This document shows, piece after piece, positions 1-8,360 of a stretch of DNA of 64,000 bases. The notes under the pieces were generated by a model. The model ran no database searches, was not told where the DNA came from, and worked only from the letters and a program-made list of their open reading frames with translations. A program made the translations under genes and the position numbers. The stretch is taken from contig NZ_OY769915.1 of the NCBI RefSeq assembly GCF_963669205.1, positions 3,012,001 to 3,076,000 of the forward strand, in the 5' to 3' direction. The stretch's first letter is position 1, and each line of letters opens with the position of its first letter. The DNA comes from an uncultured Roseibium sp. GTDB taxonomy: Bacteria > Pseudomonadota > Alphaproteobacteria > Rhizobiales > Stappiaceae.

Positions 1-1437
1 ATGTGCTGTGACACGGTCTATCGCGGCGTTGCCTATGCCGACGGCAAGATCTTCCTTCACCAGGCCGACACGAAGCTGGTCGCCCTCGACTCCAAGACGG
101 GTGAAGAAGTCTGGAGCGTCGTCAATGGCGATCCATCGGTAGGCGAAACCAACACGGCGACCGTGATGCCCGTGAAGGACAAGGTCCTGGTCGGCATCTC
201 CGGCGGTGAATTCGGGGTCCGCGGATCCGTGACCGCCTACAACATCAAGGACGGTTCTCTCGCATGGCGGGCCTATTCCATGGGCCCCGACAGCGACATT
301 CTGGTCGATCCCGAAAAGACCATGCATCTCGGCAAACCGGTCGGCAAGGACAGCGGCCTCAACACCTGGGAAGGCGATCAGTGGAAGATCGGCGGGGGCA
401 CCACGTGGGGCTGGTATTCCTATGATGCCGACGAAAACCTGATGTATTACGGTACCGGCAACCCGTCGACCTGGAACCCGGCGCAGCGTCCGGGCGACAA
501 CCGCTGGTCCATGACGATCATGGCCCGTGACGTCGACACCGGTGTAGCGCGCTGGTTCTACCAGATGACGCCGCATGACGAATGGGACTACGACGGCGTC
601 AATGAAATGATCCTGACGGAGCAGGATTTCGGCGGCGAAACGCGTAAGCTTCTGACCCATTTCGACAGGAACGGTTTCGGATACACGCTGGATCGCGTGA
701 CAGGTGAGCTTCTGGTCGCAGAAAAGTTCGACCCCAAGGTCAACTGGGCGACGGAAGTGGTCATGGATCCGAATTCGGACCAGTACGGCCGGCCGCAGGT
801 TGTTGCGCAATACTCGACAAAGCAAAATGGCGAGGATGTTAACACGACGGGCGTATGTCCTGCTGCACTTGGTTCCAAGGACCAGCAGCCGGCCTCCTTC
901 TCGCCGGAAACCGGTCTTTTCTATGTCCCGACCAACCACGTCTGCATGGACTATGAACCGTTCCGCGTCAGCTACACGGCAGGTCAGCCCTATGTTGGTG
1001 CGACCCTGTCCATGTATCCCGCGGGCGACAGCCACGGCGGTATGGGCAACTTCATTGCCTGGGACAATGAAAAGGGCGAGATTGTCTGGTCAATTCCGGA
1101 ACAGTTCTCGGTCTGGTCCGGTGCCCTCGCAACGTCCGGAGACATCGTCTTCTACGGCACGCTTGAAGGCTACCTGAAGGCAGTGGACGCCACGACCGGT
1201 GAAGAGCTGTACAAGTTCAAGACACCGTCCGGGATCATCGGCAACGTGATGACCTACACCCACAACGGCAAGCAATACGTCGCCGTCCTGTCGGGGATCG
1301 GAGGTTGGGCCGGTATCGGTCTTGCCGCCGGACTGACCAATCCGAATGAAGGCCTTGGTGCGGTCGGCGGTTATGCCGCGTTGAGTGACTACACCGCTCT
1401 CGGCGGTCAACTGACGGTCTTCGCGCTACCGAACTGA
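1..1437 (+). CDS. xoxF: Lanthanide-dependent methanol dehydrogenase XoxF, C-terminal part (gene starts upstream of window)
   Basis: Periplasmic PQQ quinoprotein that oxidises methanol (and other short alcohols) to aldehyde and passes electrons to a c-type cytochrome. The visible 478 residues are an eight-bladed propeller sequence; about 120 N-terminal residues of the usual ~600 lie before the window. Residues 2-3 are the vicinal Cys-Cys that forms the disulfide over PQQ in this family. The motif HDEWDYDG places the catalytic Asp at 196 and a second Asp at 198. The extra Asp two residues on is the signature of lanthanide-using XoxF; calcium MxaF has Ala there. The gene is followed by xoxG and xoxJ, as in known xox clusters. 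The reading frame is intact to the stop. Confidence 0.95.
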   Translation: MCCDTVYRGVAYADGKIFLHQADTKLVALDSKTGEEVWSVVNGDPSVGETNTATVMPVKDKVLVGISGGEFGVRGSVTAYNIKDGSLAWRAYSMGPDSDILVDPEKTMHLGKPVGKDSGLNTWEGDQWKIGGGTTWGWYSYDADENLMYYGTGNPSTWNPAQRPGDNRWSMTIMARDVDTGVARWFYQMTPHDEWDYDGVNEMILTEQDFGGETRKLLTHFDRNGFGYTLDRVTGELLVAEKFDPKVNWATEVVMDPNSDQYGRPQVVAQYSTKQNGEDVNTTGVCPAALGSKDQQPASFSPETGLFYVPTNHVCMDYEPFRVSYTAGQPYVGATLSMYPAGDSHGGMGNFIAWDNEKGEIVWSIPEQFSVWSGALATSGDIVFYGTLEGYLKAVDATTGEELYKFKTPSGIIGNVMTYTHNGKQYVAVLSGIGGWAGIGLAAGLTNPNEGLGAVGGYAALSDYTALGGQLTVFALPN

Positions 1438-1456
1438 CCGACATCCTGACGAGTTG

Positions 1457-1482
1457 GGCCGGCGCGGACTTTCGCGCCGGCC
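1457..1482 (+). terminator. Strong GC hairpin between xoxF and xoxG
   Basis: A perfect 10-bp stem (1457-1466 pairing with 1473-1482, arm GGCCGGCGCG) closes a 6-nt loop 20 bases after the xoxF stop. Only a weak pyrimidine run follows, so it may be a partial terminator or an mRNA-stabilising 3' structure rather than a full stop. This would let xoxF be expressed more strongly than xoxG. The role is inferred. Confidence 0.6.
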
Positions 1483-1571
1483 TTCGCCGAAATTCAAGCG
1501 AAACACCGCCGGTACCGGGATCCCCAGGGCGGATCCGAGCCACCCGGCGAGCCAGCCCCGAAGGACAGTTG

Positions 1572-2102
1572 ATGCGTACGAACACTCTTACAAGCATCTT
1601 GGCGGCAGCGATCTTCATGTTGACGACGGCAACCGCCTCGATCGGCGAGGATACCGTTGACCAAGCTCTCGTTGCGGTGGCTTACGAAGAGGGGGGGCGG
1701 TATTTTACCGATGATGACATTCCGACATACAAGATCCAGGAAGACGGAACCGTCGACTGGCTTACCTATTCGGGCTTTCGCCGCTATCACTCCGAATGTC
1801 ACGTTTGTCACGGCCCTGAAGGGGAAGGGTCAACCTATGCGCCTGCCTTGAAGGTCTCCGCCATCGAGATGGATTACTACGACTTTGTCGATGTCGTCAC
1901 GAATGGCCGGAAGAAAGTCAACGCCTCGGCGAATTCCGTCATGCCGGCATTCGGCACAAATCCGAACGTCATGTGTTACCTCGACGACATATACGTCTAT
2001 CTGAAGGCGCGCGGCACGGATGTCGTGGCGCGCGGCAGGCCAAGCAAGAAAGAAGCGAAGTCGGACGACATCCGGGAGCAGGAAAATGCCTGTCTCGGAT
2101 AG
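1572..2102 (+). CDS. xoxG: Methanol-metabolism c-type cytochrome, electron acceptor of XoxF
   Basis: Periplasmic monohaem cytochrome c of about 176 residues that should take electrons from XoxF. It has an N-terminal signal peptide (hydrophobic residues about 8-22), the haem motif CHVCH at 76-80, and a Met in the MPAFG segment (Met124) as the likely sixth ligand. Two further Cys, at 135 and 174, fit the four-cysteine methanol-related cytochrome family (TIGR03874 type). The ATG at 1572 is preferred over the TTG immediately upstream. It lies directly downstream of xoxF, and its end overlaps the xoxJ start. Confidence 0.9.
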   Translation: MRTNTLTSILAAAIFMLTTATASIGEDTVDQALVAVAYEEGGRYFTDDDIPTYKIQEDGTVDWLTYSGFRRYHSECHVCHGPEGEGSTYAPALKVSAIEMDYYDFVDVVTNGRKKVNASANSVMPAFGTNPNVMCYLDDIYVYLKARGTDVVARGRPSKKEAKSDDIREQENACLG

Positions 2103-2982
2103 AAGGCGAGGGTGGATGGTTTCGGGCCCGTGGACGCGCATGCTCGCATCCGCACTTCTGGCCGTCCTGATCGTAAGTCCGGCGGGATCGCTTCAAGGCA
2201 CCGGTGGCCGCGCCTTTGCGCAAACATCGGACCTTGTGTCCACGTCCGAGTTCCGGGTGTGCGCCGATCCTGCGAACTTGCCCTTGTCGCACGAATCCGG
2301 GTCGGGTTACGAAAACCGGCTGGCGGAGCTGTTCGCCGGGAAACTCGAACGGCCCGTGGCCTACACATGGTTCCCGATGGCAACCGGCTTCGTGCGCAAC
2401 ACGCTCAGAGCAAACCGCTGTGACGTGATCATGGGCTACGCGCAAGGGCATGAACTTGTTCTGAACACAAACCACTACATGACCTCGGCCTACGCCCTGA
2501 TCGTGCCGAAGGACAGTATGCTCTCTGATGTGAAAACGCTTTCCGACGAAGCCCTGAAGGGCAAGCGTCTCGGCATCGTCGCGGGATCGCCGCCAGCGTC
2601 GCACCTGGCAAGAAACGGTCTGATTGCGAAGGCGAAACCCTATAACCTGTTCGTTGACCGGCGGGTGGAGTCGCCCGCTGTCGACATGCTTGAAGACCTG
2701 AGGGCGGGGACCATCGACGCGGCGGTGCTCTGGGGCCCGATCGGCGGTCCGCTGGTAAAGTCGGACTTTCCGGAATTCCAGCTCACACCGCTGCTGGGTG
2801 AAGACCAGCCACCGCGCCTGTTTTTCCGTATCACGATGGGGGTCAGGCCGGGTGAGAAGGTCTGGCAACGCAAGCTCAACTCCCTCATTCGAAGAAACCG
2901 GGACGAAATCAACGCCATCCTTGTGGACGCCGGTGTGCCGCTGCTGGATGACATGGGAACGCAGACCCTGAAGGGAGACTGA
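2086..2982 (+). CDS. xoxJ: XoxJ, quinoprotein-associated periplasmic binding protein
   Basis: Periplasmic protein with the fold of amino-acid ABC substrate-binding proteins (TIGR03871 type) that occurs beside PQQ dehydrogenases and is thought to help activate or mature XoxF rather than feed a transporter. The protein is about 298 residues. A basic N-terminus and a hydrophobic stretch end in an Ala-rich cleavage site near FAQT, and the mature part starts with FRVCADPANLPLS, typical of the family. The ATG at 2086 overlaps xoxG by 17 bases and has a purine-rich ribosome site (GGGAGCAGGA), indicating translational coupling. No permease or ATPase for it is adjacent. Confidence 0.85.
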   Translation: MPVSDRRRGWMVSGPWTRMLASALLAVLIVSPAGSLQGTGGRAFAQTSDLVSTSEFRVCADPANLPLSHESGSGYENRLAELFAGKLERPVAYTWFPMATGFVRNTLRANRCDVIMGYAQGHELVLNTNHYMTSAYALIVPKDSMLSDVKTLSDEALKGKRLGIVAGSPPASHLARNGLIAKAKPYNLFVDRRVESPAVDMLEDLRAGTIDAAVLWGPIGGPLVKSDFPEFQLTPLLGEDQPPRLFFRITMGVRPGEKVWQRKLNSLIRRNRDEINAILVDAGVPLLDDMGTQTLKGD

Positions 2983-2983
2983 C

Positions 2984-3565
2984 ATGGGTTTCGCAGCCGC
3001 CTCAACGCGGGCTGGCGGCATACGCGGCTGCCTGAGCATTCTTGTCCTGGCACTTCTCATGACCCCGCTTGCAGCCGAGGACATCGCTGAGCCGGACGGC
3101 TATCGAGGCAAACCCTACCGGGCACCTGTGCCGAACACATTGACCGGCGCCACGGTGCTGTCGACGAACCAGGCCTACCGGATTTGGAAGAGCGGCAAGG
3201 CGCGCTTCGTCGACGTACTGCCCCGGCTTCCCAAGCCGGCAAAGCTCCCGGAAGGAACCGTCTGGCGTGACAAGCCCAGAAACAGTATCCCCGGAAGCAT
3301 ATGGCTGCCGAATGTCGGTTATCAGACAATCCCTGAGATTGATGCGGTCTATTTCAGGCAGGGTCTTGAGACCGTAACGGCCGGCGACAAGTTGAAACCC
3401 GTGGTGATCTTTTGTCAGGCAGACTGCTGGATGTCCTGGAACGCGGCGAAACGGGCAGTCGAATATGGCTACACGGACATCAGCTGGTATCCGGACGGCA
3501 CGGATGGCTGGCGTGCGGCTGGCTATCGGCTTGAACGGGTGGAGCCGGTAGAGCGTCCCGATTGA
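2984..3565 (+). CDS. PQQ-catabolism-associated rhodanese-like protein with CxxxCW motif
   Basis: Exported protein of 193 residues with a signal peptide (hydrophobic residues about 14-30) and a rhodanese-like domain. It resembles the TIGR03865 family found next to PQQ-dependent alcohol dehydrogenases. The signature Cys pair lies at 144 and 148, followed by Trp149 (FCQADCWMSW). A likely role is thiol or disulfide chemistry on periplasmic quinoproteins or cytochromes, but this is inference. The ATG at 2984 follows the xoxJ stop by one base and has an AAGGGAG ribosome site. It is the last gene before a strand switch. Confidence 0.8.
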   Translation: MGFAAASTRAGGIRGCLSILVLALLMTPLAAEDIAEPDGYRGKPYRAPVPNTLTGATVLSTNQAYRIWKSGKARFVDVLPRLPKPAKLPEGTVWRDKPRNSIPGSIWLPNVGYQTIPEIDAVYFRQGLETVTAGDKLKPVVIFCQADCWMSWNAAKRAVEYGYTDISWYPDGTDGWRAAGYRLERVEPVERPD

Positions 3566-3676
3566 TTGAATTTGGCCTCACGGCTCTGACTTCATCAGTA
3601 GACCGGTGGCTCCAAACGCCAGGACGTGACATCAAAAACCATATGGACAGTCAGTGCTGTCGATTTGCAGACTTGC

Positions 3677-4177
3677 CTAATCCCGGAAGACGCCGTTTTT
3701 CAGAATGTAGGTCATGCCCCGTCGCCAGGACGTATCGGTGTTCGATCGCACATCGACCGCCATTGCGCGCAGGGTCTCTCCCGTGCGGACATCCTTTACG
3801 GACAGGTTCATCGAGACGATGAGGTTCGAGATCTTGTGAACGGAACCGGCCACAGCATAGTCGGCGTCAAGCGCCTGGCCAAACCGGATATCGCAGCCGT
3901 AGCACTGGCCCGGATTGGCAATGTTCGCAAGTTTGCTCTCGATCGGCGCAAGGTCCACAAGCGTCAGACCTTCATCCAGAAACCTCTGTTCCACGAGCCG
4001 TTCAACCATTGACAGCCGTTCGGTTTCGTCCGCGCGCACCCCGTTATAGGCGCCTTCGGTGGACATATCCACGAAGCCGAGCCCCAGAAACGCGACCTTT
4101 GCATCTGGACGCAGGCCGTCGGCGGACGCGGCCGACAGCATGGCGATGCACGTCAAAGCTGCAATGATCTCTCTCAT
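3677..4177 (-). CDS. Exported DUF2380/DUF3280-type protein of the quinoprotein cluster
   Basis: Exported protein of 166 residues; residues 1-19 form a signal peptide. The mature part (VAFLGLGFVDMSTEG..., GVRADET, CYGCD, ADYAVAGSVHKISNLIV, GETLRAMAVDVRSNTD, SW) matches the DUF2380/DUF3280-type family that recurs beside PQQ dehydrogenases. Two Cys sit in a CxxC at about 93-96. The function is unknown. It is the only gene of this cluster on the minus strand and is transcribed divergently from the ABC binding protein at 4286. The family assignment is from remembered sequence pattern, not a search. Confidence 0.65.
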   Translation of the reverse strand: MREIIAALTCIAMLSAASADGLRPDAKVAFLGLGFVDMSTEGAYNGVRADETERLSMVERLVEQRFLDEGLTLVDLAPIESKLANIANPGQCYGCDIRFGQALDADYAVAGSVHKISNLIVSMNLSVKDVRTGETLRAMAVDVRSNTDTSWRRGMTYILKNGVFRD

Positions 4178-4209
4178 CGTAGCAGTTTACGGCGTTAAAA
4201 ATGCACGAC

Positions 4210-4231
4210 AATCGATCCTAAAGTATCGATT
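4210..4231. promoter_or_regulatory. Perfect dyad in the divergent promoter region
   Basis: The arms AATCGAT (4210-4216) and ATCGATT (4225-4231) are perfect inverted repeats around an 8-base spacer, in the AT-rich 108-bp gap between two divergent genes. This is the expected place and form for a dimeric repressor or activator site. No regulator for the xox region lies in the window. Confidence 0.45.
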
Positions 4232-4285
4232 TTACGACGGGAATATCTTTGGCAAAATCTGGAAAAGCAGGGATCGGACCGGTTC

Positions 4286-5494
4286 ATGATACGCTCTTTG
4301 ATTGTAGTTGCGACTTGCTGCTTCGGTTTCGCGACCGGCCTGCTCAGTCATGCAATCCAGAGCCCGGCATGGGCACTGGACATCAATGTCGGGGTTCTGC
4401 GCGTTGATTATCCGGTCCTGGCACCCGTCTCCCGTTTTGACCGAAGACCCGACAATCTGGGGTTCGCGGGCGCGCAGCTCGGAAACCAGGACAACGAAAC
4501 GACAGGGTCCTTTCTGGGGCACAGCTTCTCCTTTGAAACACGGCCCACGACACCGGAGAACCTTGAAGCGGACGCCGCGGGCTTGCTTGAGGCCGGGTTC
4601 AGGATCATCGTTGTGCTGGGCCGGGGAGAGGATGTACTGACGGTCGCCGACAAAGCCGGACCGGAGGCCCTCGTCTTCAACGCCGCTGCGCCCGAGATCG
4701 AACTGAGGGGCGAGAGCTGCCGTCCCAACCTGCTTCATGTCGCGCCGAGCCGGGCCATGCTCGCCGACGCGCTCGCACAGTTTCTGGTCTGGAAGAAATG
4801 GACCCGCTGGCTGCTGATTTCCGGTTCCAATCCGGACGATCAGCGGCTGGCCGAGGCCTATCGGCGCTCCGCAACGAAATTCGGCGCTGAGATTGTTGAA
4901 GAGCGCGTTTTCGAGGACACGGGCGGTTCGCGCAGATCCGACAGCGGTCATGTCCTGGTGCAACGCCAAATCCCCGTTTTCACGCAGGAGACCAGGGACC
5001 ACAATGTCGTGGTCGCCGTCGACGAAAGCGACGTGTTCGCGCTTTATCTGCCCTTCCATGCCTGGACGCCGCGCCCGGTTGCCGGGTCGGGTGGCCTGCG
5101 GCCCGTGAGCTTTCATGCCGCGCATGAAGCCTGGGGCGCAACGCAGTTCCAGAGGCGCTTCGAGAAACAGAATGGCAGATACATGCACCCGGAAGACTAC
5201 AATGTCTGGGTCGCGTTTCGCGTCGTCGGTGAAGCCGTCGCCCGGGCTTCCAGTGACAATGCGACCGTGCTTCGGGACTACATCCTGAGCGACGCTTTCG
5301 AACTGGCCGCGTTCAAGGGGCAAAAGGTGACCTTCCGCTCATGGAACGGTCAGCTTCGGCAACCCGTCCTGCTGACGGACAGCAAGATCACGGTCAGCGT
5401 TTCGCCGCAGGAAGGATTTCTGCATCACCGCTCACCCCTGGACAGCCTGGGGATCGACGAAGCGGAAAGCAGCTGTTCGGCCTTCGGTAACTGA
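4286..5494 (+). CDS. ABC-type binding protein of the PQQ alcohol dehydrogenase system
   Basis: Exported protein of 402 residues (signal peptide to about residue 30, ending AWA) with a branched-chain-amino-acid-type periplasmic binding fold. It matches the TIGR03863 type (PQQ_ABC_bind), found with PQQ-dependent alcohol dehydrogenases. From memory, relatives sit in the lanthanide-uptake (lut) clusters of Methylobacterium, so a role in metal or cofactor handling is possible. The next gene is its usual partner, a YVTN propeller. The binding ligand is not deducible. Confidence 0.75.
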   Translation: MIRSLIVVATCCFGFATGLLSHAIQSPAWALDINVGVLRVDYPVLAPVSRFDRRPDNLGFAGAQLGNQDNETTGSFLGHSFSFETRPTTPENLEADAAGLLEAGFRIIVVLGRGEDVLTVADKAGPEALVFNAAAPEIELRGESCRPNLLHVAPSRAMLADALAQFLVWKKWTRWLLISGSNPDDQRLAEAYRRSATKFGAEIVEERVFEDTGGSRRSDSGHVLVQRQIPVFTQETRDHNVVVAVDESDVFALYLPFHAWTPRPVAGSGGLRPVSFHAAHEAWGATQFQRRFEKQNGRYMHPEDYNVWVAFRVVGEAVARASSDNATVLRDYILSDAFELAAFKGQKVTFRSWNGQLRQPVLLTDSKITVSVSPQEGFLHHRSPLDSLGIDEAESSCSAFGN

Positions 5495-5515
5495 CGCCAA
5501 TGGAGGAATGACACC

Positions 5516-6526
5516 ATGAACGGGAACCAGTCCGTGGCTGGACGATACGGTCTGATGGCCGGTGTCTTCTTGCTTGCGCAAACGATGCTGCCGTCGTCTC
5601 AGGCGCTTGCCAACAAGATCTATGTGAGCAACGAGAAGGGAAACACGGTCACCGTGATCGACAGCGAAACCTGGGAGCCGATCACCGAATTCCCGGCCGG
5701 CAACAGGCCGAGAGGCATCGGCATCAGCCCTGACGGCGATCACCTCTACGTTTGCGCGTCCGACGACGACACCATCAAGGTGTTTGACGCCGATACCTAC
5801 GAGTTCCTGTGGTCCTTGCCCTCCGGTCCGGATCCGGAGTTATTCGTGATCAGTCCGGACGGCAGCAAACTCTACGTGTCCAACGAGGACGACAATCTCG
5901 TCACCGTTGTGGACACGCAAAAAAGGACGATCGTCGCCGAAGTGCCCGTCGGCGTCGAACCGGAAGGGATGGCGATCAGTCCGGATGTCCGCTTCGTGGT
6001 CAACACCTCCGAAACGACCAACATGGCCCATTTCATCGCGACGGAAGACTACCAGATCAAGCACAACATCCTGGTTGATCAGAGGCCCCGTTATGCGCGT
6101 TTTACCAATGACGGCAGGACGCTCTACGTCAGTTCGGAGATCGGCGGCACGGTGTCCGTCATCGACATGCTTGGCGAAACCGGTCCGGAACTGACCGGAA
6201 AGATCAGCTTCGAGGTAGCGGGTGTTCAACCGGAATGGCTGCAGCCGGTCGGCATGCGGATCACCTCTGACAACAAATGGCTGTTCGTGGCACTTGGTCC
6301 AGCAAACCGGGTCGCGGTTATCGACACCGCCAGCAACGAAGTTGTCCGATACGTGCTTGTCGGACAGCGCGTTTGGCAGCTCGATTTCACCCCGGACGAG
6401 AAATATCTTCTGACCACGAACGGCAACTCCAACGACATCACCGTCATCGACGTCGCCAGTCAGGAGGCGGTGAAGTCCATCCAGGTCGGTCAGCAGCCGT
6501 GGGGCGTTGTTGTTGCGCCCGACTGA
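5516..6526 (+). CDS. PQQ-catabolism-associated YVTN beta-propeller protein
   Basis: Exported protein of 336 residues; a signal peptide (to about residue 31) is followed by repeated YVTN-type blades such as IYVSNEKGNTVTVID and LYVSNEDDNLVTVVD, each about 42 residues. It is a seven-bladed propeller of the TIGR03866 type that accompanies PQQ-dependent dehydrogenases and may bind the metal or cofactor machinery. It starts 21 bases after the preceding gene, with GGAGG-like ribosome site, so it is probably co-transcribed. The biochemical role is not established. Confidence 0.8.
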   Translation: MNGNQSVAGRYGLMAGVFLLAQTMLPSSQALANKIYVSNEKGNTVTVIDSETWEPITEFPAGNRPRGIGISPDGDHLYVCASDDDTIKVFDADTYEFLWSLPSGPDPELFVISPDGSKLYVSNEDDNLVTVVDTQKRTIVAEVPVGVEPEGMAISPDVRFVVNTSETTNMAHFIATEDYQIKHNILVDQRPRYARFTNDGRTLYVSSEIGGTVSVIDMLGETGPELTGKISFEVAGVQPEWLQPVGMRITSDNKWLFVALGPANRVAVIDTASNEVVRYVLVGQRVWQLDFTPDEKYLLTTNGNSNDITVIDVASQEAVKSIQVGQQPWGVVVAPD

Positions 6527-6563
6527 GCGGGCAGGTCGGACACGCGGGAACCGGGAGGACACC

Positions 6564-7607
6564 ATGAACCCTTTGAGAAACGCTGCTGCCGGGTCCACGA
6601 CATGGATGAGGGAGGTGCTGCTGAAGAGGCTCCAGACGCGTCTCGGCATTTTCGGCACCGGTCTCGCCATCTGGTCCATGCTTGCAGGCGCTGCATTCGC
6701 CGCAGACCAGCCGGTTCTGCGCGCCGCAGTTCTGAAAATCGGCACGGTCAACTGGGAACTGGACACCATCAAGCGCAACGGTTTTGACGCCGAATTCGGT
6801 TTTGAGCTGGTTGTTCGGCCGTTCGCGGACAACGGTGCGACACGTGTCGCCCTTGAAGGAGGAGAGGCGGATGTCGCGGTCGCAGACTGGATCTGGGTTG
6901 CCCGTCAGCGCGCCGCCGGCAAGGATTACGTTTTCATCCCGTACTCCAAGGCGGTCGGCGGACTTGTCGTTCCGGAAGACAGCCCGGCAAGAAACCTGTC
7001 TGATCTCAAGGGAAAGAAGATCGGCATCGCCGGCGGACCCGTCGACAAGAGCTGGCTGATCCTGCAGGCCTATGCCCGGAAGGAATACGGCTTCGATCTT
7101 GCTGAGGAAACCGAACAGGTTTTCGGCGCCCCACCGCTGATTTTCAAGGCCGCGTTGCAGGGGGAAACCGACGGGGCCATCAATTTCTGGCATTTCCTCG
7201 CCAAGATGAAGGCCTCCGGAATGCGTGAACTCGTTTCCGTCGAGACGGCCGCAACGACGCTCGGTCTGGATCCGGACATCCCGCTTCTGGGCTATGTCCT
7301 GAAGGAAAGCTATCTTGAAGCGAACCCGGCAATTGCCACTTCGTTCTACAACGCGTCGCGCAAGGCCAAGGACCTGCTTGCCAATGACGATGCGGCCTGG
7401 GAACCCTTGCGTCCGCGCATGAATGCAAAAACGGACACGCAGTTCGAAGTTCTTCGCCGTGATTTCCGGGCAGGCATTCCGGCCCAGGGGAACGTCAGCG
7501 AGGACAGCGCGGCAACGTTCTTCCTGCTGATGGCACGCCTGGGTGGCGAGAAACTCGTCGGCAAGGCCAGCGAACTCCCCGCCGGTCTCTTCGTTGAACT
7601 CGAGTGA
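6564..7607 (+). CDS. SsuA/NMT1-like ABC substrate-binding protein of the xox region
   Basis: Periplasmic binding protein of about 347 residues. It has a long N-terminal signal (cleavage near AFAADQP) and an SsuA/ThiY-like fold: LKIGTVNWELD at the start of the mature chain, then GEADVAVADW and DLKGKKIGIAGG. The ATG at 6564, preceded by CGGGAGGACACC, is chosen over an upstream in-frame start that overlaps the propeller gene. It begins a tightly packed four-gene set with a permease, an ATPase and a small exported protein. SsuA-like proteins bind sulfonates, pyrimidines or cofactors; here the neighbours point to something used by the quinoprotein system. Confidence 0.75.
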   Translation: MNPLRNAAAGSTTWMREVLLKRLQTRLGIFGTGLAIWSMLAGAAFAADQPVLRAAVLKIGTVNWELDTIKRNGFDAEFGFELVVRPFADNGATRVALEGGEADVAVADWIWVARQRAAGKDYVFIPYSKAVGGLVVPEDSPARNLSDLKGKKIGIAGGPVDKSWLILQAYARKEYGFDLAEETEQVFGAPPLIFKAALQGETDGAINFWHFLAKMKASGMRELVSVETAATTLGLDPDIPLLGYVLKESYLEANPAIATSFYNASRKAKDLLANDDAAWEPLRPRMNAKTDTQFEVLRRDFRAGIPAQGNVSEDSAATFFLLMARLGGEKLVGKASELPAGLFVELE

Positions 7608-7613
7608 CTCAAC

Positions 7614-8360
7614 GTGCCCGTCTTGATCGTCCGCATCGTGTCCCTTGCCGGTTTTCTGGCGGCCTGGTCCCTGCTGGCACGGATCAGCGGCGACCCGACC
7701 GTGTTGCCGTCGCCTGGTGACCTCCTGGCGCCGTTCGTTCGGGAACTGATGTCAGGCGCGTTATTCGAACACATGTCGGCGACAATTCTTCGGGTGATCG
7801 CAGCCTTCTGCATTGCCATGACGGTCGGCGTGTGTCTGGGACTGGTCATGGGCACTTACCCGGAGGTTGACCGGTGGCTGGACCCCTGGCTGGTCGTGTT
7901 CCTGAATTTGCCGGCGCTTGTCCTGATCGTCCTCTGCTATCTCTGGATCGGTCTCACGGATATCGCTGCCGTCGCCGCGGTTGCGCTCAACAAGATACCC
8001 GGCGTGGCAGTGGTTCTTCGCGAGGGCGCGCGCGCGCTTGATCCGGACCTGAGAGCGATGGCGCGTGTCTACAGGGTGAAGCCTACGGCGTTTCTGCGCC
8101 ATTTCGTTTTGCCGCAACTCGCGCCCTACATAGCGGGCGCAGCCCGTTCGGGGCTCGCGGTTATCTGGAAAGTGGTTCTCGTCGTTGAGTTTCTGGGCCG
8201 TTCCAACGGCATCGGTTTCCAGATCCACCTTTATTTCCAGCTGTTCGACGTGGCCATGGTTCTCGTCTACTCGCTGAGTTTCATCATCTTCATGCTGGCC
8301 ATCGAATGGGTGCTGCTCCAACCCGCGGAAAGCAGGGCCAGGGCCTGGAGGCAGGCATGA
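7614..8360 (+). CDS. ABC transporter permease (SsuC/TauC-like)
   Basis: Inner-membrane permease of 248 residues with about six hydrophobic segments and a BPD-type transport domain. The coupling loop EGARALDPDLRAMARVYRVK carries the usual EAA pattern. It starts with GTG at 7614, six bases after the binding-protein stop, and its own stop overlaps the ATPase start as ATGA, so the three subunits are translationally coupled. The family is SsuC/TauC-like; the substrate is unknown. Confidence 0.8.
   Translation: MPVLIVRIVSLAGFLAAWSLLARISGDPTVLPSPGDLLAPFVRELMSGALFEHMSATILRVIAAFCIAMTVGVCLGLVMGTYPEVDRWLDPWLVVFLNLPALVLIVLCYLWIGLTDIAAVAAVALNKIPGVAVVLREGARALDPDLRAMARVYRVKPTAFLRHFVLPQLAPYIAGAARSGLAVIWKVVLVVEFLGRSNGIGFQIHLYFQLFDVAMVLVYSLSFIIFMLAIEWVLLQPAESRARAWRQA

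Noticed and set aside
1969..3084. A 371-codon minus-strand frame opposite xoxG/xoxJ
   Set aside because: It runs across several well-supported genes and lacks any domain.
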